Below, piece after piece: positions 45,413 to 59,400 of a DNA stretch of 64,000 bases (positions are counted from its first letter, which is position 1; every line of letters begins with the position of its first letter). This DNA is from Sipunculus nudus. Lineage: Eukaryota > Annelida > Sipuncula > Golfingiida > Sipunculidae. The notes beneath the pieces are model-generated. The model did not search any database, was not told the DNA's origin, and worked only from the letters and a program-made list of their open reading frames with translations. Where the stretch lies: the NCBI GenBank assembly GCA_026874595.1, contig CM049306.1:22679019-22743018 (forward strand), in the 5' to 3' direction. Both the position numbers and the translations under genes were made by a program.

Positions 45413-48400
45413 TTTTTTATTAAAAACCTATTTTCACACTTTAGGACTGCCTAATATCAAAACCACTCATCTGTTTTTCCTCATATTTCCTATAAATAAT
45501 CCTCTATATAATTCCTATGTACATGCCAGAAATTAGGTCTGTATTATTTAATTTAAAAAAGTTATGGGCCCAAACATAATGCATTTTTTAAATAATCAGG
45601 AAAGAAATTTTATCACTTAACACAAAACTTGTTAAAGCTAAGCACTTTTTTCCCAGTAATATTACTTTTATTAATCAAAATTAAATTGTATACCCAAAAT
45701 TAGATCAAAATCTTTTAAATTTTTAAAAATATTAGCAAAAATAAAAAAATGGTACCTTAAATTTTGCCCAACTTTGACCATGGCACGTTTTTTTGCTGTA
45801 ACTGCTGTGGATTTAATTTTCACAGCATGTTTTTGTTAGCATTTCAACTGTTAACACCAAAAATTTGAAACCAGTTGATCAAAAACTGTAGATTTTATTC
45901 AAGTTTTCAAGCACCATGTCACATATTGCTAGTGTTATGCAGTTTGCTAGAGCTCAGCCCCCGAGCTTCAGCTCTAAGTTCCTTAAATTTGGCATACAGT
46001 TAGATTTCTCCAAAATCCCCTACCATGCCAAGAATTTGGTCACTAGGACTTAATTCCTTCGAGATATCAATGAAAAACTTAATTTTTCCATTAAAAACCC
46101 AATGTTACACTTTAAGACTGCCTAATATCAAAACCACTGATCTGACTTTGATCATATATATTATACATATTTTTCTATACATTCAATATGCACATGCCAG
46201 AAATGATGTCAGTATTGTGTATTTTTTTTAAGTTATGGGCCCAAACATAATGCACTTTGTAAAAAATCAAGAAATATATTTACTCCCTTAACAAGGGCAT
46301 TGCTGAAGCTAGAGATCTTTTTTGTCAGGGATGTAACATTATTTAATCAAGATTCAATTGAATACCTAAAATTAGTTCTGAATTTTTCAAATTTTATAAG
46401 TTATTAGTATAAATATAAAATTAGTACCTTAAATTTTGCCCAACTGTGACCATGGCACGTTTGTTTCCCGTGAGCACTGTTGATATAATTTTCATATCAT
46501 GCACACATAAGGATTTCAGCTTTTTAGTTTAGAAAGCTGAAAGAAATTTGCCAAATATTGTAGCTTTTATTAATGTTTTTTATGAGACCCTGTCAGACTT
46601 TGGCTCTCTCCAGCCCCTCTTGAGTCACCTGTTTGTTGACCTTGTTGACCTTTCATCAAATTATGCACGCTTGAGGGGAGAATCCAGGCAGCTTATGGCC
46701 AGCCACAGTTGATCCAGGTGTCCTTGCAACCCAACTCATCTAGTAGTTTTAACCAACAACATAACAATAAACAATAAATTAATAAATTTTTATTGGTTTT
46801 TAATAACAAATTAAAGAAAAATAGAAAAGGAATTTGTTAGTTTATAATAACAGGAAATTAACTTGCAGTTACTGATGATATAAGAATCTTGTATGGATGG
46901 GTAGAATGTCACGTATTCCAAATAACACCATGCAGTCACCTATGGCATTTTTCAGTTCATTTTTAATGATAAAGAAGTAAATCATATTATTCATTACTAA
47001 TCATTAAGGATTATATGAAGGAAATTAATGATAGACAAAGATGCAGTTGATGATATTAATCTAGATTCCTACTGTGTCTAGTGTGTACATTGATGTGAAA
47101 TTAGTCCAAAATGAATTTTTTACAGTTATTTTTTAATATAAATAAAAGCCATAAAACCAGGTACTTATGACCATTATTTAAATGTGTGAATTTTGTATAT
47201 TCTGGATTCTCAACATCATTGTTTGGTGAAAACTGAATAAATACCAGACATGGTGCGAATACTTTGTAATTGTATTTAAATACGAATATGATTATGTACT
47301 CCATTATAAAATTTCTTGCATAAAGAATGGGAATTCAGGTAAAACTGAAAGTATATGAATACTCGTGCAAATACTTTCAAAATGTATTCATGAATGCATT
47401 CATGAATATATTCTTTAATATTATTTTAATAATCATATCAATTATATTTCATTTTAAAAAATCATATGATTCTCTTATTATTTTTAATAAAAATTATATT
47501 TGGGACAATATTTGTAATTTTTTTAATAAATAGTTAAACTCTTATATTATATGTTCTGCTTATAAGTTATATGGCCAAGTCAAAATCTGTGTGACAGTAG
47601 TACTCCATTTGTTAATAAAATCAATGAAATCAATCCTCTTCCCTGTCTCCAAAGGTACTATCAAAATCATACATAAGCTAAACAACAACAACTCATAATA
47701 CAGCTTATATTTATTACCACACAAAACCAGCATGTGCCTCATTTCTAAATAATATTTTTTTATCATATATAACAGCTGAGCGTCGTGACCCATAGGTCCC
47801 TTGTTTTATTAAAAACCTATTTTCACACTTCAGGGCTGCCTAATATCAAAAACCACTCATCTGTTTTTCCTCATATTTACCATAAATATTCCTCTATATA
47901 GTTCCTATTTACATGCCTGAAATTATGTGTGTATTATATAATTTAAGAAAGTTATGGGCCAGAACATAATGCATTTTGTAAAAAATCAGGAAAGATATTT
48001 GATCACTCAACACAAAACTTGTTAAAGCTATGAACTTTTTTTCAAGTAATATAACTTTAATTAATCAAAATTAAATTGTATACCCAAAATTAGATCAAAA
48101 TCTTTTAAATTTTTTAAAATATTAACAAAAATAAAAAATTGGTACCTTAAATTTTGCCTTACTTTGACCATGGCATGTTTTTTTCTTGTAAATACTATGG
48201 ATTTAATTTTCTCAGCATGTGTTTGTTAGCATTTTGTCTGTTAACACCAAAAATTTGAAACCAGTTGATCAAAAACTGTAGATTTTATTCAAGTTTTCAA
48301 GCACCATGTAACATTGTTTACATCAGGCTAGTGTTATGCTGTTTGCAAGAGCTCAGCTCCCCAGCTTAAGCTCTCAGTTCATAAAATTTGGCATACAATT

Positions 48401-50205
48401 AGATGTCTCCAAAAGCCCCTATCATGCCAAGAATTTGGTCACTAGGACTTAATACCTTTGAGATATTAATGAAAAACTTCATTTTTCAATTAAAAACCCA
48501 TTGTTACACTTCAGTACTGCCTAATATCAAAATCACTGATCTGACTTTAACCATATATAATATACATGTTTTTCTATACATTCTCTGTGCACATGCCAGA
48601 AATGATGTCAGTATTGCGTAATTGTTTTAAGTTATGGACCCAAACATAATGCACTTTGTAAAAAATCAAGAAATATATTTACTCCCTTAACAAGGGGCTT
48701 GCTGAAGCTAGAGATTTTTTGTCAGGGATGTAACATTATTTAATCAAGATTCAATTGAATACCCAAAATTAGTTCTTAATTTTTAAAATTTTATAAGTTA
48801 TTAGTATAAATATAAAATAAGTACCTTAAATTTTGCCCAACTTTGACCATTTCACTTTTGTTTCATGTGAGCTCTGTTTATATAATTTTCATATCATGCA
48901 CACATAAGGATTTCAGCTTTTTAGTTTAGAAAGCTGAAAGAAATTGGCCAAAAATTGTAGCTTTTATTAATGTTTTTATGAGACCATGTCAGACCTTGGC
49001 TATCTCCAGCCACTCTTGAGTCACCTGTATGCTGACCTTGTTGAACTTTCAGCAAATTATGCACGCCTCAAGCGAGGCATATACTTGGGCAGCCAGGCAG
49101 CTTATGGCCAGCCACAGTTGATCCAGGTGTCCAACCCAACTCATCTAGTAGTTTTAACCAACAACATAACAATAAACAATAAATTAATCAATTTTTATTG
49201 GTTTTTAATAACAAATTAAAGAAAAATAGAAAAGGAATTTGTTAGTTTATAATAATAGGGAATTAACTTGCAGTTACTGATGATATAAGAATCTTGTATC
49301 GATGGATAGAATGTCACGTATTCCAAATAACACCATGCAGTCACCTATGGCATTTTTCAGTTCAATTTTAATAATAAAAAAGTAAATCATATTATTCATT
49401 ACTTATCATTAGGGATCATATGAAGGAAATTAATGATAGACAAAGATGCAGTTGATAATATTAATCTAGATTCCTACTGTGTCTAGTGTGTACATTGATG
49501 TGAAATTAGTCCAAAATGAATATATCACATTTATTTTTTTTTTATATAAATAAAGCCATAAAACCAGGTACTTATGATCATTATTTAAATGTGTGAATTT
49601 TGTACATTCTGGATTCTCAACACCATTGTTTGGTGAAAACTGAATAAATACCAGACATGGTGGGAATACTTTGTAATTGTATTTAAATACGAATATGAAT
49701 ATGTACTCCATTATAAAATTTCTTGCATAAAGAATGGGAATTCAGGTAAAAATGAAAGTATAAGAATACCAGTGCAAATACTTTCCAAATGTATTCATGA
49801 ATGCATTCATGAATATATTCTTTAATATTATTTTAATAATCATTTCAGTTATATTTCATTTTAAAAATCATACAATTCTCTTATTATTTTTAATAAAAAT
49901 TATATCTGGGACAATATTTGTAATTTTTTTTAATAAATAGTTAAACTCTTATATTATATGTTCTGCTTATATATGGCCAAGTCAAAATCTGTGTGACAAT
50001 AGTACTCCATTTGTTAATAAAATAAATGAAATCAATTCTCTTCTCTGTCTCCAAAGGTACTATCAAAATCATACATAAGCTAAACAACAACAACTCATAA
50101 TACAGCTTATACTTATTACCACACAAAACCAGAAAATGCCTCATTTCTAAATCATATTTTTTTATCATATATAACAGCTGAGCACCGTGACCTATAGGTC
50201 CCTTG
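45413..50205 (+). repeat. 2.39-kb tandem duplication
   Basis: 45413-47806 and 47807-50205 align end to end with an offset of about 2390-2400 bp (for example 45418/47808, 46025/48420, 47560/49966). Each unit contains an internal sub-repeat about 665 bp apart sharing ATTAAAAACC, CACTT.AGGACTGCCTAATATCAAA and AAGTTATGGGCCCAAACATAATGCA. Divergence between the units is a few per cent with small indels, so the duplication is fairly recent. Frames repeated in both units are not preserved well enough to be genes. Confidence 0.85.
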
Positions 50206-53200
50206 TTTTTATATAAAAACTGAAAAAACACACAAGACCTAAATTTCTGGTCAACTCTTGCAATATTGCTGTCTTGATTGTCCAAAGTCTGTCCCGAAAT
50301 GTCTCCTTAGCAGAAGCATCTATCTCAATTAAAATCAGTGGCCATATATGTCATGTGATCAATATGTAAATAAGATTATGATTCCTGCAGCCCTGCTTTA
50401 TGCTTCAGAACTTCCTGCAAACTGGAATATTGTTTTCTGCTTTTCCAAGATTTGTGTGAAATGTTCACTGTACATATTTCAAATCATGACCAAAAGCTCT
50501 TTTGAAGAAATTAAATGAAATAGCTATGAATGGAGTTGCACCATTTTCAAAATATATGTATTATGATCTTGACAGAGCTGTATATTTCTCAATTTTGATG
50601 ATATGTATTCTGTATTCACACACATGGATTACATACATGTATGTATGGAATGACAGTAGATAATAAGAGTTACGGCAATCAGCACCACATTTGAGAGGGT
50701 TATTGATCATGTGACATGATTATATTTTCCCTAGTGGTCAGCTGACAGTGGCTCCTATTGTCAGTGTGAAGTACCATTAAATATTCATGTCCTGACAGGT
50801 GTGAACTCGGGAGTTCATCGTGGGGTCACCAGAGATCACTTGTGTCATGGCTTAATAGGCTTATCAGTCTGTTAAGTATATATAGATGTCACTCCAACAA
50901 GACACTGGTTTGGGAATGTTGTCCAGATATTGAGACACTTGATCATACCTTGTTATAACCAGCACAGATTACAATACCTGGACCATCATATTGAGTTGTA
51001 GCATGGATCTAAGTCTCTGATACAGTACATTCAGACCCTTCTTACCTGGCACAAGCTGAGATAAAGAATTGCATGGATTGAAAACATTTTTCTTGAGATC
51101 TCTTCAATTGGATTTTAAACAATGTTGAAGCCAACTGTGTTTGGAAAATTATTTTTATGTAAAATGGATATCACTTAGAAGTCAATTGGTTAAAATAACA
51201 GTGTATGCATGAAATGTAAACACTTCATAATGGTACTTTTACATAAAATAGAGAGAAATTTAAAATGACATGTGTTCCAGACACACTTGCCAGCATTGCA
51301 GGCTTATGTATTGGTTCAGTACAGGTACACCAAGAACTGACATTAATCTCAGTCAGATTTTCAAGGAGAGGTCTGATTACATAGGTTTCACTTTTGAACC
51401 ATGAAATCCAGGGTACCAGGCCAGGCTGACCAGGTCACTGAGTAGTCCAAGTCTTAGAGAAGTATAGATTACTGTATAATCCATTCATAAAAACCAGTCA
51501 GCTATTATGTTAGAGTGTGGTTCGTGACTAACAAAGACTTCAGGGACTGAGTTAATAAGCATACCTGGAGGGGGCAGGTCATGTGGTCATAGATTACAGT
51601 CACAGTCAGAGTTCATGTTGACATCTGATCAGGTGACACAATGCCCATTTCATGTTTCATCCAGACAAGCTGCTTATAAATTTATTCTGCTCTACATTTG
51701 GATTACTATGACAGAATGACAGATGGCGAATTTGTGTTATATCTTGATCTTGGATTTCTAAGAATTTGGTGAATTTTGTCACAGAACCTGTTTGTGAGTC
51801 CACTTTCATTAACTGCTTGACCTGCAGATCAATGCCATAAATACAGGACATGAAGTAGTAACTGGTTTAGAGCTGATTAAAACAGGATTAGATTTGCTGC
51901 TCTGATCAGGGTTTTCAGAGAGTCTGGAACTAGCAGGTTAAAATTGTAGATGAGTCTGATGAGAACTTGGAGAGTCGCAAAGGTACCTAGCTAATTTTGA
52001 AAGGTCCTTAAAAATTAAATGCATATGTTTTCTTTATAATACTTTATAATTGTCAACAACAAACAACATTAAAGAGTCACATTTAGCTTTATTTCAAATG
52101 TTATTATCTATGAAAACTGCATGTAGTCATCTTGTGCACTCATAAGATAAACAGGCTTGAAGTTAGTTCTAGTTGTTGACTGTGATTGGAGCTAATTGTG
52201 GTCTAGCCTAGAACTTGTTAACTGCTTGGATGCTTGGGGGCCTTTGATTGTGTGTCCTAAACTGATTCTGAGCATCTCTGATGCATACTCCTGTGTTCCT
52301 GAAAGCCCTGTATACATGAAATACTGTGGTTGCCTTTATATCAGCGAGGCTGAATTTTCGCGGCTTTTGTATTTTTAAAAGTTACACAGCGTTCCTTTTT
52401 TTGCGCTCTATCATTAGTCTAGTAGTGTATTTTATTATCAAATATGAAACTATGAACTGTAATGACAAAATTATTCCATAAACCACTGATTTCATGGTTA
52501 TCCTAGTCTACTATTTCTCTGTCTGGATATTGCATGTTCGAACGGTCAAGGACGACTGAGCTGACACGTGCGGGAAGCATTGACCCCGCTGGCTGTAATT
52601 AGTTCAGGGCCAAGGCTCATTCAAAACAACTCACATTCCACTCGAGGCTCAATGGACATCACCACGTAGCTGAAGATTAATTTCAACTGCTGTCAACTAT
52701 AATTATAACGGCAGCTTCTGAAATTAACAATCATGGCCTGGTTCATATACATTCAAAACTGCGTGGTTTCAATTTTGCGGTCCGAGAGCGACCGTGAATA
52801 TCGCGAATTTGAAACCACAGCAAATAAGAAGACAACCACAGTATGTGTTACCCTGTAATCTTCATATCTGATTTAATATGTCTACTGTAAAAGAAAAAGG
52901 CAAGGATATTAAGATACAGCTTGTAAGCTGACATGACCACTGGCAGAAGTTTGCACTCTTCAGGTGGTTTTCTAGTATGAATTCAAAATGCAATTTCTTT
53001 TGTTCATAAACTTCAGGTGTTTGTGCAGTTCAGCTGTAACCAGTCTTCTTTTACCAGGTCTCATTTCCAAGGTAATACAAATTGTTTTAAGAAGGAGATA
53101 GAAATTTGTCTTGGAGTTTTATAGCCAATCATGGTATTTCATAGCATGATATGAAATGTAGTCCAGGTGGTAAATAAAGCATAAAGAACTATGGTCCTTA

Positions 53201-53617
53201 AAGAGACAATGTCACCTTCACTTGGTTTATATTTCAAGCTCATTTTACACTTGAACAATACCTTGAATTCCTGTCTGTGTGTCACTGATGGTGTTACCTA
53301 TCATCTGAAGTGATATAGCACTTTCACAGAATCAGGTGGGTACCAGCTGGCTGGCTATTATGCATGTTATATATTATACATGATCCACATAATCCCATAT
53401 CACCTTGTCTAGAACTTACACCTAACAGTTAAATCAGTGTTTTCATACTAACCTTCTGTCAAGTTTTAAAGGTCCAGGTATACAGTACAGCCAAGGTGAC
53501 TTACATATTGTTATTTAATGTAAATGTAACAGCTGGTAGTACTGTTTTAACATTTTAATGTCTTGAATATCTTTTAGTAAGACCTGCAATCTTGGAATAT
53601 GTTATCACAAACAATAT
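50206..53617 (+). other. NT5C2 intron; dispersed repeat fragments
   Basis: Mostly unique-looking CpG-poor sequence. 52325-52375 and 52735-52850 are fragments of a dispersed family (phrases CTGTGGTTG, ATTTTCGCGG, GAAACCACAGCAAATAAGAAGA) that recurs at 57783-57890 and 59500-59560. Confidence 0.5.
52735..52850 (-). repeat. Dispersed GGTTTCAAATTCGCG repeat, copy 1
   Basis: On the minus strand: CTTCTTATTTGCTGTGGTTTC, AAATTCGCGATATTC, then GCAAAATTGAAACCACGCAG. The same order occurs on the plus strand at 57783-57890. Confidence 0.7.
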
Positions 53618-53903
53618 GGGGTTTTTACACCCGAGCCTAATGGCTCATCAGGCCGGAGCTTATCCCGGTTTCTGTAGCGTGAAGCGACTTAGGAGTTAGA
53701 CTCCTCCTTGATGGGACGCTAGTCCATCGCAGGTAACCTTCCCAGTATCTACTCGTACCCATTTCTACTGCTGAGTGGACAGAGGCACACTTGCGGTTGG
53801 GACCTTGCCTAAGGGTCTTGGCACGGTGGGGGTCTGACCGGGATTCGAACTCACGACCTCTCGATCATGAGCCCGGCACCTTAACCATTACACCACTGCC
53901 CCC
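53618..53903 (-). mobile_element. tRNA-derived SINE
   Basis: About 286 bp read on the minus strand. The head begins GGGGGCAGTGGTGTAATGG with an A-box-like TGGTGTAATGG, a CTCATGA anticodon-like loop and a B-box AGTTCGAATCC (10 of 11 to consensus). The body runs through ATGGGTACGAGTAG and GATGGACTAGCGTCCCATC, and the tail contains ACGCTACAGAAACCGGGATA and GCTCCGGCC, ending in a TAAAAACCCC stretch. The conserved tail resembles LINE-derived ends of widespread metazoan SINE superfamilies, but I cannot name the family securely. A Pol III transcript is expected on the minus strand, antisense to NT5C2. Confidence 0.85.
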
Positions 53904-53984
53904 TTCACAGTAAATATACAAATACAAATTCAGATTTGTAAGTGTCATCATTTGTATGGATTTCTTGGTGATATTTGACATCTC

Positions 53985-54335
53985 ACATTTAAGATACCCA
54001 TATCTCTGGAGTGGTTCAAGGTATTGGTCTTAAATTTGGCATGTCTATCCATCATGGAAAATTTTCTTGTAAACCAGACAGGTGGCACCACCTATGTTTC
54101 CATAAAATAAATAAATGCTCTTTTCTCAAGAGTTATTCATCATATTGGCACCAATATTTGGTGAAAAGTATTGTTTCTCAAGTTGAGGGATGGAAGAAAC
54201 CATAGTCCCTTGCCAAGTGTCAGTATATGCTGCTGAAGATGTGGGGCCTGTTCTAAAAGGGGGGGGGGGGGGAGTTGATTGTCTAGGGATACTATGGCAC
54301 CTGCGGAGCCAAGAAATATCTAGTTTAACATGATC
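53985..54335 (+). mobile_element. Hairpin-ended repeat element, 5'-truncated copy
   Basis: It matches the last 290 bp of the element at 42047-43112 (TTGGCATGTCTATCCATC, CAGACAGGTGGCACCACC, GTCAGTATATGCTGCTGAAGATG) and has the same end, GGATACTATGGCACC...GCCAAGAAATATCTAG. A G-run (54258-54271) has expanded inside. Confidence 0.7.
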
Positions 54336-55204
54336 CATGATTGTTTGTTGGTTTATCAACATTTTTGGAATTGACTGAGCTATGTTTTAGAGTGCTGTCA
54401 GGTTTCTACTTTCATCAACTGAAAAAGTACCTGCAAGTTGGTATTCTGATGTAATTGTCACCTGACACTGTGGCAGTGATATTTCATATGTATAAGAGTA
54501 CAAAAAATCCAGATGTAGGCAACCCCCTAGCTGTACCAGCCAGTCTCGTTTATGTTGTTTTCTAGTGTTGCTGTCTCGAGGTTTTACTGCCAGCACACCA
54601 GTTCATATTGGTACAAAGGTTTGTTGTCTACCAAAGTAAAACACTAAGCATTGTTTACCAACATGTTGACATTTAAATGCCTGCTTTATTAATAGATTTA
54701 GGTTATTGTGTTTATGCTGTGTGCCTGGGAGACCTTGCCAATAGCCTTGTTATGCTGTTATAAATCTTGTGTTTGCATAATATAAAATATGTATTTTTAT
54801 GATTGCATATGATAATAACAAACCTGTGTTTGTAATAATTCTTGCTAATCTGCCTCTGATTTAGGTTTCTGTATGTTCATTAATGTTAACACCATAAATA
54901 TTAATTATTATAATAAGTGATATACTATGTGCAATATCATTTATTTACTATCTATCACACATTAACTCATACACAATTTTATGTTGATTTTTACATAACT
55001 TTTTGTAATAAAATGATTTGCAGTAATATGAACTCAATTTACTAAGTAAAACACATGCATTAATTATAATAATGGTAATGATAATGATAAATAAGTTTTT
55101 TATAGTTATACTTACGTATAAAGGATATTTATTAACATTTGCACACACTAAAGTTCAGAAAGGGTTTCTGTTAGCTGCTTCAGTTCTCTTCATCCAAAAT
55201 TCTT
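54336..55204 (+). other. NT5C2 intron, no recognised feature
   Basis: CpG-poor AT-rich sequence without a supportable exon. Confidence 0.45.
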
Positions 55205-56416
55205 ATTGTATTGCCAGACATAGTCTGGAGATACTATGGTTTAGGCACGGTTGCGCCGCCGCCGCAGAGATTTCTTTTGGACACAATAACTAAAAAAATA
55301 TTTCAAGGATCATTTTCAAACTTGACACATTTATAGATATAGGTGAGAGGACGAAGCCTATTTAAAATGGGGTCATGACCTCAACTAGGAGAGTGACCTT
55401 GACCTTGAATAGATCCATTTTTGGGGAAAATCACACAAATTCTTAAAAATCTCAAGAAATCTTTCATGGATTTATCCAAAAATCAATTTGGACAAAGATC
55501 TTGGATATTGATGTCATGTACTGGAAACTGGTGGTGCCACCTAGTATCCTTTTCTTGTTTTTGTGCCGTTTAATACCCCCATCATTGCCACTTGACAGTA
55601 CTTTTAGCATCACAAGTCAAAAACTGATTGACAGATTTCTTTAATATTATGCATGTACATAGGTATGGGTTATGGGATGATGTATATTAAAATTGGGGTC
55701 ATGACCTTTCCTTTGAGAGTGGCTTTGACCTTGAATATTACCATATATGGTGAAAATCACATAAAATCATGAATATCTTAAAAAGGGATGCATGGATTGG
55801 TCCAAAAATCAAGTTGACAGAAGATCTTGGATAGTTTTGTCTTTTGCAGAAGATAGGTGGCGCCACCTGTTGTCCTTTTCATGTTTTTTGCGCCTTTGAA
55901 TACCCCATCATTGCCACTTGACAGTATATACTGTGAGCATTATAAGTCAAACAGTAATGGACAGATTTCTTTCATGTTATGCATGTATATAGATATGGTT
56001 TATGGAATGAGGTATATTTAATTTTAAAATTAATTTTAAAATTTAATTTAATTTAAATTATTTTTTTTTAAATTTAATTTTTTTTTTCAAATGTTGGATA
56101 TTTTGGAATGCAGTTTATTGATTTGGGGTCATGACCGTGACTATGAGAGTGACCTTGACCTTGAATATTCCCATATTTGGTGAAAAACATAAAATCATGA
56201 ATATCTTAAAAAGGGCCACTTGACAGCACTGTGAGCATTATAAGTCAAAAACCCTTTGATCAATTGTCCTTCCCAATCCAAAATATTCCTATATTTTGTA
56301 CAAATGTTTCTCACATTCATTGCTAAAATACAAATACATCACATTATATCAACAAAATACCACAAAACCTCATTTGTCTGGCGATACAATGGCACCAGCG
56401 GTGCCAAGATATGTCT
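55205..56416 (+). mobile_element. Hairpin-ended repeat element with matching ends
   Basis: The left end ATTGTATTGCCAGAC (55205-55219) matches the reverse complement of GTCTGGCGATACAAT (56376-56390) at 14 of 15 positions. The left end also folds on itself (GTCTGGAGATAC at 55223-55234). Inside, units of about 310 bp share GTGACCTTGACCTTGAAT, GGGGTCATGACC and GGTGGYGCCACCT. The conserved sequence runs slightly past the right inverted repeat (to GCCAAGATATGTCTAG). Non-coding. Confidence 0.65.
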
Positions 56417-59400
56417 AGTTTTAACTGTAGTTTTTTAAAATGGTAATACACTACCTGGACCTTCCAAATTACAGAAAATGGTAGGGGGATGAGAGGGGGG
56501 ATTGACCTTAATAGAGTGTGCGTGAATTAAAGAAATTTAGTCTTAATTGCCACAGGACCTGCTCAAGTGTTCATAATACAAAGGTGCTCATGATAGGGAT
56601 ATTGCCATACAGACTAAGAGGTTTGCCTGTATTTCAGGGTTTAATTTACGGAGAGGTGTACACTTGAGAATGGCAGCTTAACATGGGGTGAACATAGTAT
56701 TATCATCACTCATGAAAGTTTTACTAAGATCCTACATTTACATGTTCCAGCATCCTTGCTGATAAAGTCTGTAGTAGCTTGAATATCAGTTGTGAGATAT
56801 TTCAGACTTATTCATAAGTAGTGCTGTTACCTATATAGTTTTCATTTTGTATGTTTTATGTCAGCTTGCTCTTGATCAGAATGATGGGTTCATCCCTGGA
56901 ATCTGGGAGATGTTTCCAACAGTTGTAAGGAGAGAGATTAGGTGGAAGTAAAACAGTAGGTCTCCATATCAAACTGCGCAGTTGTTTGTTTACAATCCAG
57001 GCGTGCTTGGCACAGTCGGTGGAAATACGCTCTGTAACTGGCTACAAAGCTCATGGCCACCTTATAGATAGTCTCTGTAAGTTCATCTGCCAGGCAGGCC
57101 TCCGGGCATCAAGGCAACTGGAAGTAATCCAGACATTCCTCCAGACTAGGTCAAGTACTGTAACCTTTACTTGACCAAATCTATAAATCCTTCTGGTATG
57201 GCACAAAATGTGTTCATTCAAGGACTTCTTTCTGCAGTTATTTAGGATAATAATACAACAAAGCAGGTGAATGTAGGAAGAAATCTTAAAATGGATTATC
57301 GGTAAGGAATTATCCAGAGAAAACATTTATTTCTTTAATGAAAAGAGTCCAAAAAATACATTAAAATAACTGAACTGGGCATAACTGCAGCTGCAAATAA
57401 TCAATAGACAGTAGAGGTACTGCATGGTCTTTTTGAAACCAGATAAAGCTAAGTGTTTCAGCTGCAGTTCATTTGTTTGGAATATCACTGTAGACTCACC
57501 ATCTTTTCTTGCAATATTTGATTTTAAATAATCAAAACCTTGATTGGTTTTTTAGTTTGGCACCAGTTTATGAGCACTGTATTTTTGTCTTTTTTCCCAG
57601 AGTCATTGATAATCATATTCATAATCGTCTCTAGTCACTGACATTGATAATTATGATTCTTCTGTTTGCTTTGATCAGTTATGATATATGGTGCCAGCCT
57701 AGAAACGGCTATGAAGAGTTGTATTTGATATTCCTAATCCTAGTTCCTGGTAATCTGGTCATAATGCTGTGTTTAAAATAATGTATTACATTACTGTGGT
57801 TGGATTGTTATTTGCGGTGGTTTCAAATTCGCGATATTCGAGGTATTGGAAAAACTGCAAAATTGAAACCACACAGATTTGAAACCTTACTGTCATTGGA
57901 AAATAGTCTCTGTTATTGTCACCAGGTAATGATAGTGGACGTTAGTGGAAAATAAATATAATCCAAATGACGATCATGTTGATCACAGCGTGGGACGTGT
58001 CCACAGTCAAGTTTTATATAAAAATGCTTGTTATATCAATTGAATGATGTTTCGATAATGTAATCGAAACTTGATATGATCAAGGTAGAGAAAAAGGGCC
58101 TATTTATAGTGATATGTAATGGCCAAGCTGTGAAACCAATGCCCCCTTGAAATGACATCGCCAAGTTCCAGCAGTAATGGTTAGTGTTTGAGCAAAACAT
58201 GAGCATCATTTTGTACTCATCGGGGGGAAAGGCACTGTGGTAATTAACTCTGACCAGAGCGGTGAACACCTGCCTGGGCTTTAGAATTTGCGTTTACTAA
58301 TAAAATGCTTAAAATAAAACGTGATTCCATGTACCAATAGACTTAACTCAGTGCCAGCTCTTATCACTAAAGCCCTGTAAAGTCTGTATGGTGAATCCCT
58401 GATATTTGCATATTAAGGCGTCACAAGGCTCTTTGAGGACCCAACGATTCATCCGTATTTGCATATCAGGCCGCCACACCTCATGTGAGTGGGATCGTTG
58501 CTATGAGAACACCAACAGCGGTCCCACAGCCCGACCCGCTTGGTAACATTCGCACTGAAATCATGTATTCAGGTAGTCCACACATGGACCTCGTATCCTA
58601 TAATATATCTCTGCTGAATGAATATTACGGTCCATGGATGACATGTATGTGCATATTGTAGACACTATCGCAACAATTTTGTACCGACAGGTCCAGTAAA
58701 ATTCCTTCTGTCGAGGTGACAAGAGCTGCTGGCAGCATTTGTCTGAACCCGTGTATTAACTGTCAAATTGGGAAGGGTGATCGTATCAGTCAGCCGGTAC
58801 ATTTTGACTGCACTCGTCGCGTGGCACCTGAATATCTCACGCTGATTGGCTGAGCCAGAGTTTGTTAGGTCTCATTATGTTTAAACAGGCCCCGTTCAAG
58901 AGTGGTGGTCGGATTAATGTAACACTGAGGCTGAGGGTTATAGTGTTTTAAAGACTCGCCAAACTCAACATAAGCGATGGTCTGAAACTATTAAGACAAA
59001 TCAAGTGGGAATATTAGTAGCCAATTGGAAGCCCAGAATAGGTGATGACAGAATGAACCAGGTTGGTTTTGAAAAAGATTCTTGGAAAGACCACTGCTGA
59101 CGTCACTCGAAAAGAGCTTAGTTCAGCGAGGCAGTGATGTGTGGCGCTGACCGTCCGGCAACCGGCCAAGATTACCAGTCCATGCTATCAGAGGGTCAGA
59201 TAGTGTCGTATTAGTTACAGGAGTTGCCGCGAGATGGTGGTTCCGATACTAAGTGCGATACAACGTGGAAACGTTTGATTTCTCTGTCAGAAGCAACAAT
59301 TAAGTCATAACTATTTCATTGACTAGGCCAGTCTACTGGTAATTAGTTTACCAAAACATTTATGGGCTGTCAGCATGTTTAATGGGGAGATACAATCAGG

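Noticed and set aside
47101-49711. Paired minus-strand frames (47101-47304 and 49466-49711) that look like a duplicated small gene.
   Set aside because: Explained by the 2.39-kb tandem duplication; the frames shift between copies.
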